DNA of 64,000 nt from Pseudomonas reactans (GTDB taxonomy: Bacteria > Pseudomonadota > Gammaproteobacteria > Pseudomonadales > Pseudomonadaceae). Numbering within the stretch: position 1 is the first letter of the stretch; the number at the start of each line of letters is the position of its first letter. The notes beneath the pieces were generated by a model. That model saw nothing but the letters and a program-made list of their open reading frames with translations. It had not been told where the DNA came from and made no database searches. This document shows, piece by piece, positions 50,567-62,143 of this stretch. The position numbers were made by a program, and so were the translations under genes. Where the stretch lies: the NCBI RefSeq assembly GCF_013385825.1, contig NZ_JACAPG010000008.1, positions 186,001 through 250,000 of the forward strand, given 5' to 3'.

Positions 50567-51763
50567 TCAAGCGTACTGCGCCGCCGCGTAACCCGAAGCC
50601 CAGGCCCACTGGAAGTTGAAGCCGCCCAGGTGACCGGTCACATCCAGCACTTCACCGATAAAGTACAAGCCGGGGCTTTTCAGCGATTCCATGGTCTTGG
50701 ACGACACTTCCCGTGTGTCCACGCCACCCAACGTGACTTCCGCCGTGCGATAGCCTTCGGTACCTGCCGGCACCAATTGCCAGTTGCCGAGTTTTTGCGC
50801 GATGTCGGCAATTTCGGCGTGGGTGTACTGCTTCATCGGCTTGGACGCAAACCAGGTGTCCGCCAGCAGGTTGGCCATCTTCTTGGTGAAGATCTCGCCC
50901 AGCAGGGTTTTCAGCTCGCTGTTGGGACGCTCGACCTGTTGCTGTTGCAGCCAGGTGTGGGCGTCGTGGTCGGGCAGCAGGTTGATCTCCACCGTGTCGC
51001 CGGATTCCCAATACGAAGAAATCTGCAGGATCGCCGGCCCACTCAGGCCACGGTGGGTAAACAGGATGTTCTCGCGAAAGCTCTGGCCGTTGCAGCTCAC
51101 CAGGCAATCTACCGACGTGCCCGACAACTCGCCGCACAAGTCCTTGAGCTGATCGGTGATGGTGAACGGTACCAGCCCGGCGCGCGTCGGCAGCAGTTCG
51201 TGGCCGAATTGCTTGGCCACCTGATAACCAAAACCAGTGGCGCCCAGGGTGGGAATCGACAGGCCGCCGGTGGCGATCACCAGGGATTCACAGCGCAGTT
51301 CACCCAGGGTGGTCTGCAGCTGATAACCGCTGTCGAGCTTGGCGATTTCCTGGATCGATGTGTCCAGGTGCAGGCTCACGCCGACCTGGATGCACTCGTC
51401 CAAGAGCATGCCGAGGATGTCGCTGGACTTGTTATCGCAGAACAGCTGGCCGAGCTTCTTCTCGTGGTACGGCACGCCGTGCTTGGCCACCAACCCGATA
51501 AAGTCCCACTGGGTGTAGCGGGCCAGGGCGGACTTGCAGAAATGCGCGTTCTGGGACAGGAAGTTGGCAGGCTCGGTATACATATTGGTGAAGTTGCAGC
51601 GGCCACCACCCGACATCAGGATCTTCTTGCCGGCCTTGTTCGCGTGGTCGATCAACATCACCTTGCGCCCACGTCCGGCGGCGGTCAGTGCGCACATCAA
51701 GCCTGCGGCGCCGGCGCCAATGATCACAACTTCGGTCGAGCGCAAAACGGTGTCCTCATACAT
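50567..51763 (-). CDS. BaiN/YhiN family FAD-dependent oxidoreductase
   Basis: A 398-residue flavoprotein of the HI0933/YhiN family. VVIIGAGAAGLMCAL is the FAD Rossmann motif, KAGKKILMSGGGRCNFTN the family signature, and it closes with DVTGHLGGFNFQWAWASGYAA. Members are thought to be NAD(P)H-using oxidoreductases; physiological substrate unknown. A REP pair lies right upstream. Confidence 0.9.
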   Translation of the reverse strand: MYEDTVLRSTEVVIIGAGAAGLMCALTAAGRGRKVMLIDHANKAGKKILMSGGGRCNFTNMYTEPANFLSQNAHFCKSALARYTQWDFIGLVAKHGVPYHEKKLGQLFCDNKSSDILGMLLDECIQVGVSLHLDTSIQEIAKLDSGYQLQTTLGELRCESLVIATGGLSIPTLGATGFGYQVAKQFGHELLPTRAGLVPFTITDQLKDLCGELSGTSVDCLVSCNGQSFRENILFTHRGLSGPAILQISSYWESGDTVEINLLPDHDAHTWLQQQQVERPNSELKTLLGEIFTKKMANLLADTWFASKPMKQYTHAEIADIAQKLGNWQLVPAGTEGYRTAEVTLGGVDTREVSSKTMESLKSPGLYFIGEVLDVTGHLGGFNFQWAWASGYAAAQYA

Positions 51764-51779
51764 GAATCGATACGATCAC

Positions 51780-51879
51780 TGTAGGAGCGAGCTTGCTCGC
51801 GAAAAACGTCAACGAAAACGCGTGTTGTCTGGTTAAACGCGGCGCGCTTAGGTTTTTCGCGAGCAAGCTCGCTCCTACA
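51780..51879. repeat. REP pair between yhiN-like gene and dbpA
   Basis: Inverted TGTAGGAGCGAGCTTGCTCGCG arms with about 55 bp between them, in a tandem minus-strand gap. Confidence 0.94.
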
Positions 51880-51896
51880 GGGGGGCGGTGGTGTTC

Positions 51897-53282
<1,386 letters not shown>

Positions 53283-53364
53283 GGGACTGGCTCTGCAAAA
53301 CAAAATGTCGCGCAGTGTACCAGTCTCGTGGGAATTTCCCTGCAAGTTCTAGACGAGAAGCCTG

Positions 53365-54792
53365 TTAATGCTCGATATGCTGCTCGGGGCTGACTGCACG
53401 CTTGCCATCTTTTGGCGACAGTTGCAGGAAGATCGCCGCCGCCAGCATCGCCATGATACCCACCGTGAGGAAGGTCAGTTGGAACGCGCCGAGTACTGTG
53501 CTGACGCCATCGTTGCCGGTTTCGGCGGTAAATCCGCCGAGCAGCGCGCCGGCACACGCGACCCCGAGGCTCAACGACAACTGCGCCACCACCGACAGCA
53601 AACTGTTGCCGCTGCTGGCTTGAGCGTCGTCGAGGTCGATCAGGGTGACGGTGTTCATCGCGGTGAATTGCAGCGAGTTGATCGCCCCCAGCACCGCCAG
53701 CATCCCCAGTAGCAGCGGGTAGGGCGTGTGTTCCGTGACCAATCCCATGCTTGCCAGCATGATGCCCAGGGCCAGGGTGTTGCCGGTCAGCACGATGCGG
53801 TAGCCCAAGCGTTCGATCAGCGGGCGTGCCACGGACTTGGCAAACATCGCCGCCGCCGCCAGGGGCAACATGCTCATGCCGGCTTCCGACGGTGAATACC
53901 CCAGCGCCACCTGTAACAGCAACGGCACCAGGAACGGCAGGGCGCCGCTGCCCAGCCGCGCGAACAGGTTGCCGAGGATGCCCACGGCAAAGGTGCGGGT
54001 CTTGAACAGCACCGGCGAGAACAGCGGATTATCGATATGCCCGGCGCGCAGCCAATAGGCTGCCAGGCACGCGAGGCCGCCGAACAGCAGCAACATCACG
54101 CGCAAGTGCGGCAGGTGCAGTTCGCCCAGGCCTTCCATGGCGATGGTGATCAACACCATCGCGGCGCCAAACAGCAGGAAGCCGATCCCGTCGAAGCGCG
54201 TGCGTTCACTGCCACGCAAGTCGGGGATGAATTTCCACACGGCGTAGCAGCCGATCATGCCCACCGGCAGGTTGATCAGGAAGATCCAGTGCCAGGTCAG
54301 GTATTGCACCATCCAGCCACCCATGGTCGGGCCGAGCAACGGGCCGAGTAAACCGGGAATGGTGATGAAGCCCATGATGCGCACCAGTTCGGAGCGCGGG
54401 TAAGCGCGCAGCACCACCAGCCGGCCCACGGGCAGCATCAGCGCACCGCCCAGGCCTTGGATCACCCGAGCGCCCACCAGCATGGTCAAGCTGCTGGACA
54501 GCGCGCACAGCAGCGAGCCAATGCTGAACAGCATGATTGCGCCGAAGAAGATTTTCTTGGTGCCGAAGCGGTCGGCGATCCAGCCCGACGCCGGGATCAG
54601 CAAGGCGACGGTGAGCATGTAGGCGATCACCACCCCTTGCATGCGCAGCGGGTTTTCCGCGAGGTCCCGGGCCATGGCCGGCAATGCCGTGTTGAGGATC
54701 GTCCCGTCGAGCGACTGCATGAAGAAGGCAATCGCGACCACCCAGGGGAGCCAGCGGGCGGTCTTGGCATCGAGCGGGACGCGGTTTGGCAT
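53365..54792 (-). CDS. MFS exporter, DHA2 (EmrB/MdtD-like), paired with rhlA homologue
   Basis: A 475-residue transporter with about 14 spans. It has the DHA2 signatures SLDGTILNTALPAMA in helix 1 and GWIADRFGTKK between helices 2 and 3. It lies 37 bp behind the RhlA-like gene on the same strand, so it is probably co-transcribed and could export the lipid product. In P. aeruginosa an MFS gene sits next to rhlC in a comparable way, from memory. General drug efflux is the alternative. Confidence 0.85.
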   Translation of the reverse strand: MPNRVPLDAKTARWLPWVVAIAFFMQSLDGTILNTALPAMARDLAENPLRMQGVVIAYMLTVALLIPASGWIADRFGTKKIFFGAIMLFSIGSLLCALSSSLTMLVGARVIQGLGGALMLPVGRLVVLRAYPRSELVRIMGFITIPGLLGPLLGPTMGGWMVQYLTWHWIFLINLPVGMIGCYAVWKFIPDLRGSERTRFDGIGFLLFGAAMVLITIAMEGLGELHLPHLRVMLLLFGGLACLAAYWLRAGHIDNPLFSPVLFKTRTFAVGILGNLFARLGSGALPFLVPLLLQVALGYSPSEAGMSMLPLAAAAMFAKSVARPLIERLGYRIVLTGNTLALGIMLASMGLVTEHTPYPLLLGMLAVLGAINSLQFTAMNTVTLIDLDDAQASSGNSLLSVVAQLSLSLGVACAGALLGGFTAETGNDGVSTVLGAFQLTFLTVGIMAMLAAAIFLQLSPKDGKRAVSPEQHIEH

Positions 54793-54829
54793 GGAAACCC
54801 TTTTTGGTTAGCAGGCTATGTGTTGGCGA

Positions 54830-55678
54830 TTATGCGCCATTCGTCGCGCGTTTTCCCACCAGGAAATCCAGCAGTTCACGGTGCACCGCCACGGCGGCTT
54901 CGTTGGATTCAAGGTCGAGCAAGTGGCCAGTATGTTCGGCCACAGCAAAGCTGCTGCGTCCCACGTACTGTTTGAACAACTGGGCCTCGGCGGCGGGGGT
55001 GTATTCGTCCAGGGCGCCGTTGAGGAAGTGCACCGGCGTTTCGATCTGACGCAGTGCCGGCAGGTAGTTGCCATCGCCCAAGGCCAACACTTGGTGGATA
55101 TGAAAACGCGCCTGGCGGTACTCGGTGGTGGCCATGGTCGACAGGTGCCGGTGGTTGTTGCGCTTGAGCCGGGGTGACAGGTATTTGCCCACGGTTTCAT
55201 TGAGCAAGTGGCCGACGGCGGACTTGTCGTCGGCCTCGATCAATACACGTACGCGTTCCACATAATCGAGCATGGCTTGGTTGAGGTTGGGCGCGAGGGC
55301 CATCACCACTGAGCTTTCGATGGAGGGTGGGTTGTGCGCCAGGGTCAGCAACGTGGAGATGCCGCCCCAGGAGGCCGACACCAGATGGTTGACCTGGAAG
55401 CGCTCGACCAGGGCGCGCAGCATCTGCACCTCGTCGTCCTTGGTCACCAGGTCCAGCTCAGTGTTGTGTTCGCGTGAATAGCCGGAGAACGGCAGATCGA
55501 ACAGCACCACATTGAAATGCTCGGCCAGGCATTTGCTGGTGCGGGCGAAGGAGCGCGTGGTGGACAGCGCGCCATTGACCATCAAGACGGTCTTTTTTCC
55601 AGAATCGTTTCCTAGCTGCTCAACATGAACGTTGTAGTGCTTGAACAGCTTTTCAATGACAAAACTTCCATGGTTCAT
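54830..55678 (-). CDS. rhlA: RhlA-like HAA synthase (3-(3-hydroxyalkanoyloxy)alkanoate)
   Basis: A 282-residue alpha/beta hydrolase-fold acyltransferase very close to Rhl[47 protein letters not shown] with Ser103, GALDEYT with Asp224 and [10 protein letters not shown] with His252. These match RhlA Ser102/Asp223/His251 with an offset of one. RhlA joins two 3-hydroxyacyl chains from fatty-acid or beta-oxidation intermediates to HAA, the lipid part of rhamnolipids and a surfactant itself. PhaG is the nearest alternative but fits less well. No rhlB or rhlC is present; an MFS gene follows. Confidence 0.85.
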   Translation of the reverse strand: MNHGSFVIEKLFKHYNVHVEQLGNDSGKKTVLMVNGALSTTRSFARTSKCLAEHFNVVLFDLPFSGYSREHNTELDLVTKDDEVQMLRALVERFQVNHLVSASWGGISTLLTLAHNPPSIESSVVMALAPNLNQAMLDYVERVRVLIEADDKSAVGHLLNETVGKYLSPRLKRNNHRHLSTMATTEYRQARFHIHQVLALGDGNYLPALRQIETPVHFLNGALDEYTPAAEAQLFKQYVGRSSFAVAEHTGHLLDLESNEAAVAVHRELLDFLVGKRATNGA

Positions 55679-55692
55679 GTCAACGCTCCAGC

Positions 55693-55711
55693 TTGCCCTT
55701 CCCGGGCAAGG
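55693..55711 (-). promoter_or_regulatory. Hairpin in rhlA-like 5' leader
   Basis: CTTGCCC-N5-GGGCAAG, a perfect 7-bp stem just upstream of the TGGAG ribosome site. P. aeruginosa rhlA has an RNA thermometer in its leader; this one does not obviously pair with the ribosome site, so its role is open. Confidence 0.35.
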
Positions 55712-55803
55712 TCGTGCTCTCGTGGGTGGGGGGTGGCGGGATGCCATTAACCCTTATAACGAGGATTCTGGAGGAAAGGAAGGTGTCCTACGGTGGAGGA
55801 GAA

Positions 55804-55835
55804 ACGCCTGTAGGAATGCCTCTGCCTACAGGCGT
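55804..55835 (-). terminator. Hairpin after pmbA-like gene, likely terminator
   Basis: Perfect 11-bp arms ACGCCTGTAGG and CCTACAGGCGT around 10 bp, 7 bp after the stop of the minus-strand pmbA homologue. The following tract on the minus strand is TTTCTCC, a weak U-run. The CCTACA/TGTAGG part also resembles the tips of REP arms. Confidence 0.55.
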
Positions 55836-55842
55836 AAGACGC

Positions 55843-57159
55843 TTACAAAGTTAGGGTCAGGCGTTTCACCAACGCTCCCGGCAACAGGTTGGAGGCGGTG
55901 TTGCGCTGGCTGTAGGTGCTGGCCGACAGCAGCAGTTCCCGATCGGCGGTCAGCGCTTCCAACTGCGCGCCGAGCAGGTTGTAGACGCTGTCATCAAAAC
56001 GCATGGTGCTGACCGGCGCCTTGATCTCGCCGTCTTCCACCCAGAAGGTGGCGAAGCGCGTCATGCCGGTCAGGCGGGCCGCCGGCAGGTCTGAATAGTT
56101 CAGGTACCACAGGTTGCTGATGTACAACCCGGTGCCCAACTGCTTGAGGATATCGGCCTGGGCCAGGCTGCCGGCGGCCATCTGCAAGGCACTGGGCGAT
56201 TCGTCGCTGCTTGCGCCGTTGGTGCTCAAGCCGTATTCGGCTGCGCTGCGCGAGTTGATCAATTGGCCGTCGGCTTTCCCCGCCTTGATCAGCGTGACGT
56301 CGCTGCGTGGGTAACCTTCGGTGGAAAACGCCTGGCTCAGGGAACCGCTGATCTGTTCGGTCAACGTCACCAGCGGGCTCAGGGACTGTTCACCGGCGTA
56401 CAGCTTTTGCAGCGAACTGCCCTTGCTGGCGATGGCCTGGGCGGAAAACCCGCCCCAAGTGATGATGCTGATGATCTCTTCAATCGCCGCCGGGGCGAGG
56501 TAGGCGCGGTATTGCCCAGGGGCTAGCTTGTGCAGTGGCCGGCCGAGGAACTCAAGCTGCTCGCGGGCCTGCTGGAAGCGCCCGGCAAACTCGGCGCTGT
56601 CCCAGGTGTGCCCGGCGTAGCTGGCTTTCACCGCTTCGCCATTGGCGTGAAACAGGCTGAAATCGAAGTTGAAACTATTGGCCTGGTGCCAGCCGAAGGC
56701 ACCCGACGAACTGGCAAAGCCTCGGCTGATGGGGCCGGCCGCATAAATGCCGACCAGGTCGACGCCGTGGGCGGCCTGGCTGATGTCTTCCAGTACCTGG
56801 GCCAGTTCCGGCAGCGGGCGGGTTTGTTCGTTGCTGCTTTGCCAGGCGTTGTGGTTCAGCAGCAGGTACGGGTCTTGTGGCAGCAGCGGCAGGGTTTCGC
56901 GCAACTGTTGCAGGCCATCGGCCAAACGCTGGCGGTCCAGTTCGGGCTCGCCGGCCAGGGTGATGCCGAGGTCGGCGTGGCGGCCGTCGTTGATCAGTTT
57001 CAGGTTGAGGCTGGCCTGTTGCACCTGGCCGGCCTGGCGCACCTTGGCGTGATTGAAACGCACGAATTCGGACGCTTCATCCGCATAGCCCAGGTGGAAT
57101 TGTTCGTTGTCGGTGATGGCGTGCTTGAGCCAGTCCACCAATGCCTTGAAGTTGTTCAT
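55843..57159 (-). CDS. TldE/PmbA-like metalloprotease subunit
   Basis: A 438-residue member of the TldD/PmbA (PF01523) family without the HExxxH motif, as expected for the TldE partner. It lies immediately behind a TldD-like gene (1-bp overlap). TldD/TldE heterodimers trim unfolded peptides such as antibiotic precursors or CcdA. This pair differs from the canonical tldD and pmbA in sequence style and tandem arrangement, so it is a paralogous set. Confidence 0.82.
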   Translation of the reverse strand: MNNFKALVDWLKHAITDNEQFHLGYADEASEFVRFNHAKVRQAGQVQQASLNLKLINDGRHADLGITLAGEPELDRQRLADGLQQLRETLPLLPQDPYLLLNHNAWQSSNEQTRPLPELAQVLEDISQAAHGVDLVGIYAAGPISRGFASSSGAFGWHQANSFNFDFSLFHANGEAVKASYAGHTWDSAEFAGRFQQAREQLEFLGRPLHKLAPGQYRAYLAPAAIEEIISIITWGGFSAQAIASKGSSLQKLYAGEQSLSPLVTLTEQISGSLSQAFSTEGYPRSDVTLIKAGKADGQLINSRSAAEYGLSTNGASSDESPSALQMAAGSLAQADILKQLGTGLYISNLWYLNYSDLPAARLTGMTRFATFWVEDGEIKAPVSTMRFDDSVYNLLGAQLEALTADRELLLSASTYSQRNTASNLLPGALVKRLTLTL

Positions 57160-58601
57160 CAGGCGTCTCCCCCAAATACGTCGACATCACTGAATACGCA
57201 GGCCGGCGACGCATGGCCGACGCGGATCACCTGATTGGGTTCGCCTTTGCCGCAGTTCGGCGTGCCAAGGACCTTGAAGGTGCTGGCGTCACCGACCGCG
57301 CTGAGGTTGCGCCAGAAGTTGGCAGAAATGGCGCGGTAGTTAGGGTTCTTCACCACACCTTTCAGCTCGCCGTTCTCGATCAATTGACCCCATTCGCAGC
57401 CGAACTGGAATTTGTTGCGCGCATCGTCGATGGACCATGAACGGTTGGTCGACATCAGGATGCCGCTTTCAATACCGCCGATCAGTTGCGCCAGGCTCTT
57501 GTCGCCCGCCTCAATGTTCAGGTTGGCCATGCGGTCGATGGGCGCACGGTTCCAACTGCTGGCCCGGCTATTGGCCACGCCACTCATACCCGAACGGAAT
57601 TGCGACAGCGCACCGCCCAGCGGTTTGAGCAGCAACCCTTCGCGGATCAGGAACTGCTTGCTGGCGGGCGTGCCGTCGTCGTCATGGCTGTAGCTGGCGA
57701 GTTGTTCCGGGATGTCCGGGTCGAAGGTCACGTTGAGCAACTTGGAGCCATAGTGCAGATGGCCGAAGTCGCTGGCCTTCACAAAACTGGTACCGGCGTA
57801 ATTGCGCTCGTCACCCAGGATGCGATCCAGCTCCAACGGGTGGCCGATGGATTCGTGGATCTGCAGGATCATCTGGTCAGGCATCAGCAACAGGTCGCGC
57901 GGGCCGTTGGGCGTGTTAGGCGCGAGCAGCAGTTGCAGGGCTTCGTCGGCAATGCGTGGTGCGGCGCCGACCAGGCCGAAGCGACTGATCACATCAAAGC
58001 CGCCTTGCTGGCCGAAGTTGCTGCCGCCCAGGGTGCGGTTCTGGCTGTCGTTGCCGTCGTAAGCGGTCACGTTGACGCCGGGGAACACGAAGCGCTGGGC
58101 CTGGCGCAGCTCAGCGCCGGCGTTGTTGAGGTAGATCTGCTCGACGTGGGTGAGGCCGAGGCTGACTTCCCAACTCACCAGGCGCTCGTCCTTGGGCACA
58201 GCGGCGGATTCGTCGCCCAGCAGTTGGTAGCAGTCGCTCAAGGACGGGAAGGGCTGGTTGAGCTCGGGGGACAGGTAGTCCGCCACATCGCTGGAGACAT
58301 GCTGGTCGCGCAGGTCGAGCAGGGCGTGGGGTTTGATCAACCGGGCTTGCTGTTCGGCACGCTCAAGGGCGGCTTGCAGGCCGGGCAGGGAAATATCGTT
58401 GGTCGCCGCGTAGGCTTCCACACCGTTGAGACGCACGGTGAGCATGGCGCCTTCGTCGTGGTTCAGGTGGGGTGGTTCGGCGACGTTTTTGCGTACGGCC
58501 AGGTATTGGCCGGATTCGCGTACGTAGCGCAGCGAGAAGAATTCGGCGGTGGTGCGCAGGGCACTGAAGTGTTTTTTGAGTGTGGCGTGGTGGTCGAACA
58601 T
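57159..58601 (-). CDS. TldD-like metalloprotease subunit
   Basis: A 480-residue TldD-family protein. LQIHESIGHPLELDRILGDE contains the catalytic HExxxH zinc motif, followed by YAGTSFV. The start at 58601 (MFDHHATLKKHFS) has AAGGAAGG-like sequence upstream; the 73 upstream codons run into REP sequence and are not coding. Works with the next gene as a heterodimer. Confidence 0.86.
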   Translation of the reverse strand: MFDHHATLKKHFSALRTTAEFFSLRYVRESGQYLAVRKNVAEPPHLNHDEGAMLTVRLNGVEAYAATNDISLPGLQAALERAEQQARLIKPHALLDLRDQHVSSDVADYLSPELNQPFPSLSDCYQLLGDESAAVPKDERLVSWEVSLGLTHVEQIYLNNAGAELRQAQRFVFPGVNVTAYDGNDSQNRTLGGSNFGQQGGFDVISRFGLVGAAPRIADEALQLLLAPNTPNGPRDLLLMPDQMILQIHESIGHPLELDRILGDERNYAGTSFVKASDFGHLHYGSKLLNVTFDPDIPEQLASYSHDDDGTPASKQFLIREGLLLKPLGGALSQFRSGMSGVANSRASSWNRAPIDRMANLNIEAGDKSLAQLIGGIESGILMSTNRSWSIDDARNKFQFGCEWGQLIENGELKGVVKNPNYRAISANFWRNLSAVGDASTFKVLGTPNCGKGEPNQVIRVGHASPACVFSDVDVFGGDA

Positions 58602-58701
58602 GGGGCCTTCCTTGTGGGCGGCTCGGCGCGGGCAGGCAAACAGAGTAGGCCTGGGCTGGGAGCTGATCAAGGCAAGGCAACCATTTGTGGCAGGTGAACT
58701 A

Positions 58702-58834
58702 TTGTGGCGAGCGGGCTGCTGTGGCGAGCGGGCTTGTCCCGCGTTGGGCTGCGTAGCGGCCCCAAAAATCTTGGGAGCGCTTCGCACTCCAACGCGGGGC
58801 AAGCCCGCTCGCCACAACAAGCCCGCTCGCCACA
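58702..58834. repeat. Compound REP element, GTGGCGAGCGGGC family, nested
   Basis: On the left TGTGGCGAGCGGGC occurs twice in tandem (58702 and 58720 regions), on the right GCCCGCTCGCCACA occurs twice (to 58819 and 58834). Inside is a longer palindrome with TTGTCCCGCGTTGG and CCAACGCGGGGCAAG. This is a third REP family with a duplicated outer arm on both sides. Confidence 0.9.
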
Positions 58835-58845
58835 GGGTGTTTCAG

Positions 58846-60540
58846 TTACTGCGCGATTTCACGCATCGGCTTGCCACGCACTGGCGCATCGCCTGCTACG
58901 TAGTAGTCGGCGGTGCTGCGTGGCAGCGGCTGGCGGCCACGGATCTTGTCGGCGATTTTCTCGGCGATCATGATCGTCGGCGCGTTCAGGTTGCCGGTGG
59001 TGATGATCGGCATGATCGACGCATCCACAACGCGCAGCCCCTGCATGCCATGCACGCGGCCTTCGCCGTCCACTACGGCCATCTCATCGGTGCCCATCTT
59101 GCACGAGCAGGACGGGTGGAACGCAGTCTCGGCGTGTTCGCGGATGAACGTGTCGAGTTGCTCATCGGTTTGCACGTCGATGCCCGGGCTGATCTCGCGG
59201 CCACGGTACTGGTCCAGTGCCGGCTGCTGCATGATTTCACGGGTCAGGCGGATGCCGTCGCGGAATTCCTGCCAGTCCTGCTCGGTGGCCATGTAGTTGA
59301 AGAGGATGCTCGGGTAGTCCCGTGGGTTCTTCGACTTCAGCTGGATGCGGCCACGGCTCGGCGAACGCATGGAACCCATGTGCGCCTGGAAACCGTGCTC
59401 TTTCACACCGTTGCTGCCGTTGTAGTTAATCGCGACCGGCAGGAAGTGGTACTGGATGTTCGGCCATTCGAATTCTTCACGGGTACGGATGAAACCGCCC
59501 GCTTCGAATTGGTTGCTGGCGCCGATGCCGGTGCCGTTGAAAAGCCATTCGGCGCCGATGGCCGGTTGGTTGTACCAGAGCAGCGACGGGTACAGCGAAA
59601 CGGGCTGAGTGCACGCGTATTGCAGGTACAGCTCAAGGTGGTCCTGCAGGTTTTCGCCGACGCCTGGCAGGTCGTGGACCACCGGGATGTCGAGGCTTTC
59701 CAGCAGTTTGGCCGGGCCAACACCGGAGCGTTGCAGCAATTGCGGCGACGCGATTGCGCCGCTGCACACCAGCACTTCTTTACGGGCGCGAGCTTCAACG
59801 CGCTCTTCGGCGGCGCCGATCAGGTAACGCACGCCCACGGCACGCTTGCCTTCGAACAACACTTTGTCGGTCAGGGCGTGGGTGACAATGGTCAGCGTCG
59901 AACGCTTCTTGGCGGTGTCCAGGTAACCGCGCGCGGTGCTGGCACGGCGGCCTTTAGGCGTGACGGTACGGTCCATCGGGCCGAAGCCTTCTTGCTGGTA
60001 GCCGTTCAAGTCAACGGTACGCGGGTAACCGGCCTGCACGCCGGCTTCAACCATGGCGTGGAACAGTGGGTTGTTGCCGGCTTTCGGCGTGGTCACGCTG
60101 ACCGGGCCATCGCCGCCGTGCCAATCGTTCGGGCCGATGTCGCGGGTTTCGGCCTTGCGGAAATAGGGTAGGCAGTCGAGGTAGGTCCAGTTTTCCAGGC
60201 CTGGCAATTTCGCCCAGTTGTCGTAATCCATGGCGTTGCCACGGATGTAGCACATGCCGTTGATCAGCGAAGAGCCGCCGAGGCCCTTGCCGCGACCGCA
60301 CTCCATACGACGGCCGTCCATGTGTGGCTCTGGATCGGTCTCGTAGGCCCAGTTGTAGCGGCGGCCTTGCAGTGGGAAGGCCAGTGCCGCAGGCATTTGT
60401 GTGCGGAAGTCGAAGCGGTAGTCGGGGCCGCCGGCTTCCAGCAGCAGGACGGTGACGCCTTCGTCTTCGGTCAGACGGGTCGCCAGTGTGTTACCGGCGG
60501 AGCCGGCACCCACAATGATGTAATCGTATTCTTGGGACAT
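58846..60540 (-). CDS. betA: Choline dehydrogenase BetA
   Basis: A 564-residue GMC oxidoreductase. [16 protein letters not shown] binds [21 protein letters not shown] is GMC signature 1, and a C-terminal [13 protein letters not shown] carries the conserved His/Cys region of choline oxidation. It makes betaine aldehyde at the membrane. Start at 60540 (MSQEYDY). Last gene of the betIBA operon; a compact REP-like element lies before it. Confidence 0.96.
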   Translation of the reverse strand: MSQEYDYIIVGAGSAGNTLATRLTEDEGVTVLLLEAGGPDYRFDFRTQMPAALAFPLQGRRYNWAYETDPEPHMDGRRMECGRGKGLGGSSLINGMCYIRGNAMDYDNWAKLPGLENWTYLDCLPYFRKAETRDIGPNDWHGGDGPVSVTTPKAGNNPLFHAMVEAGVQAGYPRTVDLNGYQQEGFGPMDRTVTPKGRRASTARGYLDTAKKRSTLTIVTHALTDKVLFEGKRAVGVRYLIGAAEERVEARARKEVLVCSGAIASPQLLQRSGVGPAKLLESLDIPVVHDLPGVGENLQDHLELYLQYACTQPVSLYPSLLWYNQPAIGAEWLFNGTGIGASNQFEAGGFIRTREEFEWPNIQYHFLPVAINYNGSNGVKEHGFQAHMGSMRSPSRGRIQLKSKNPRDYPSILFNYMATEQDWQEFRDGIRLTREIMQQPALDQYRGREISPGIDVQTDEQLDTFIREHAETAFHPSCSCKMGTDEMAVVDGEGRVHGMQGLRVVDASIMPIITTGNLNAPTIMIAEKIADKIRGRQPLPRSTADYYVAGDAPVRGKPMREIAQ

Positions 60541-60591
60541 TGGATGCACCCTCTTTGAAGTGTGGTCAGGTCAGGCGAGGGCGTTGCCCTC

Positions 60592-60660
60592 GATCGCCGG
60601 CAAGCCAACTCCTACAGGTCATGCGCAATCCTTGTAGGAGCCCGCTTGCGGGCGATTGGC
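60592..60660. repeat. Two REP units in outward orientation between betB and betA
   Basis: GATCGCCGGCAAGCCAACTCCTACAGG followed by about 15 bp and then TTGTAGGAGCCCGCTTGCGGGCG. The two units face away from each other, opposite to the head-to-head pairs elsewhere in the window. Confidence 0.85.
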
Positions 60661-60670
60661 GGCGCCGCGG

Positions 60671-62143
60671 TTAGAACACCGAGGCGTAGTCGCCCAGCTC
60701 AACCTGTACCGATTTGATGCGGGTGAAGTTGTTCAGCGAGCTGATGCCGTTCTCACGGCCCACACCGGATTGCTTGTAGCCGCCGACCGGCATCTTCGCG
60801 TCGGATTCGCCCCAGGCGTTGATCCAGCAGATACCCGCTTCCAGCTGATGAATCACGCGGTGGGCGCGGTTCAGGTCCTTGGTCACAAGACCTGCGGCCA
60901 GGCCGAAGTCGGTGTCGTTGGCGCGGCGGATCACTTCTTCTTCGGTTTCGTAGGTGAGGATGCTCATCACTGGGCCGAAGATTTCTTCACGCACGATGAC
61001 CATGTCGTCGGTGCAGTCAGTGAACACGGTCGGGGCCACGAAGGCGCCTTTGGCGAAGTCGCCGTCGGTCAGGCGGTCGCCGCCGCACAGCAGGCGGGCG
61101 CCTTGCTCTTTGCCCTTGGCGATGTAGCCCAACACGCTTTCCATGTGGGCAAAGCTGACCAGCGGACCGAAGTTGGTGTTTTCGTCTTCCGGGTTGCCAA
61201 CGCGAATGCGCGCGACACGCTCAACGATCTTGGCTTCGAACGCCGCTTGCAGGTGCTTCGGTACGAACACGCGAGTGCCGTTGGTGCAGACCTGGCCGGA
61301 GCTGTAGAAGTTGGCCATCATCGCGGTGTCGGCGGCGCGGTCGAGGTCGGCGTCGTCGAAGATGATCAGCGGGGACTTGCCGCCCAGTTCCATGGTCACG
61401 TCTTTGAGCGACGAGCTGGAAGCACTGGCCATGACTTTCTTGCCGGTGTCGGTGCCGCCGGTGAACGAGACTTTCTCGATGCGCGGGTGCTCGGTCAGCC
61501 AGGTGCCGACTTCACGGCCGCTGCCGGTCAATACGTTGAACACGCCCGCCGGAACGCCGGCTTCGGTGTAGATCTCGGCCAGTTTCAGGGTGGTCAGCGA
61601 GGTGACTTCGCTTGGCTTGAAGATCATCGCGTTACCGGCGGCCAGGGCCGGCGCGGATTTCCACAGGGCGATCTGGATCGGGTAGTTCCACGCGCCGATA
61701 CCGGCGACCACGCCCAGCGGCTCGCGACGGGTGTAGACGAAGGACGTGTCACGCAGCGGGATCTGCTCGCCTTCGATGGCCGGCACCAGGCCTGCGTAGT
61801 ATTCCAGCACGTCAGCGCCGGTAACGATGTCGACGTACTTGGTTTCGGAGAAGGCTTTACCGGTGTCCAGGGTTTCCAGGGCGGCCAGCTCGTCGTTGCG
61901 CTCGCGCAGGATGTCGACGGCGCGACGCAGGATGCGCGAACGCTCCATGGCGGTCATCGCGGCCCAGATTTTCTGGCCTTTCTCGGCGCTGACCACGGCA
62001 CGTTCAACGTCTTCTTTAGTAGCGCGTTGCACTTGGGCGAGAACTTCACCGTTAGCCGGGTTGATGGCTTCGAAGGTGGCATCGCTGCCAGCGTCGCTGT
62101 AGCCGCCGTCAATGTAGAGTTTTTGCAGGTCGAAACGGGCCAT
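60671..62143 (-). CDS. betB: Betaine aldehyde dehydrogenase BetB
   Basis: A 490-residue [15 protein letters not shown] and [16 protein letters not shown] contain the catalytic Glu, and [13 protein letters not shown] the catalytic Cys. It oxidises betaine aldehyde to glycine betaine with NAD(P). Length matches BetB exactly. Start at 62143 ([11 protein letters not shown]). Confidence 0.97.
   Translation of the reverse strand: MARFDLQKLYIDGGYSDAGSDATFEAINPANGEVLAQVQRATKEDVERAVVSAEKGQKIWAAMTAMERSRILRRAVDILRERNDELAALETLDTGKAFSETKYVDIVTGADVLEYYAGLVPAIEGEQIPLRDTSFVYTRREPLGVVAGIGAWNYPIQIALWKSAPALAAGNAMIFKPSEVTSLTTLKLAEIYTEAGVPAGVFNVLTGSGREVGTWLTEHPRIEKVSFTGGTDTGKKVMASASSSSLKDVTMELGGKSPLIIFDDADLDRAADTAMMANFYSSGQVCTNGTRVFVPKHLQAAFEAKIVERVARIRVGNPEDENTNFGPLVSFAHMESVLGYIAKGKEQGARLLCGGDRLTDGDFAKGAFVAPTVFTDCTDDMVIVREEIFGPVMSILTYETEEEVIRRANDTDFGLAAGLVTKDLNRAHRVIHQLEAGICWINAWGESDAKMPVGGYKQSGVGRENGISSLNNFTRIKSVQVELGDYASVF

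Noticed and set aside
58602..58820. 73-codon extension of the TldD-like gene
   Set aside because: It is formed by translation of the compound REP element and its flank.
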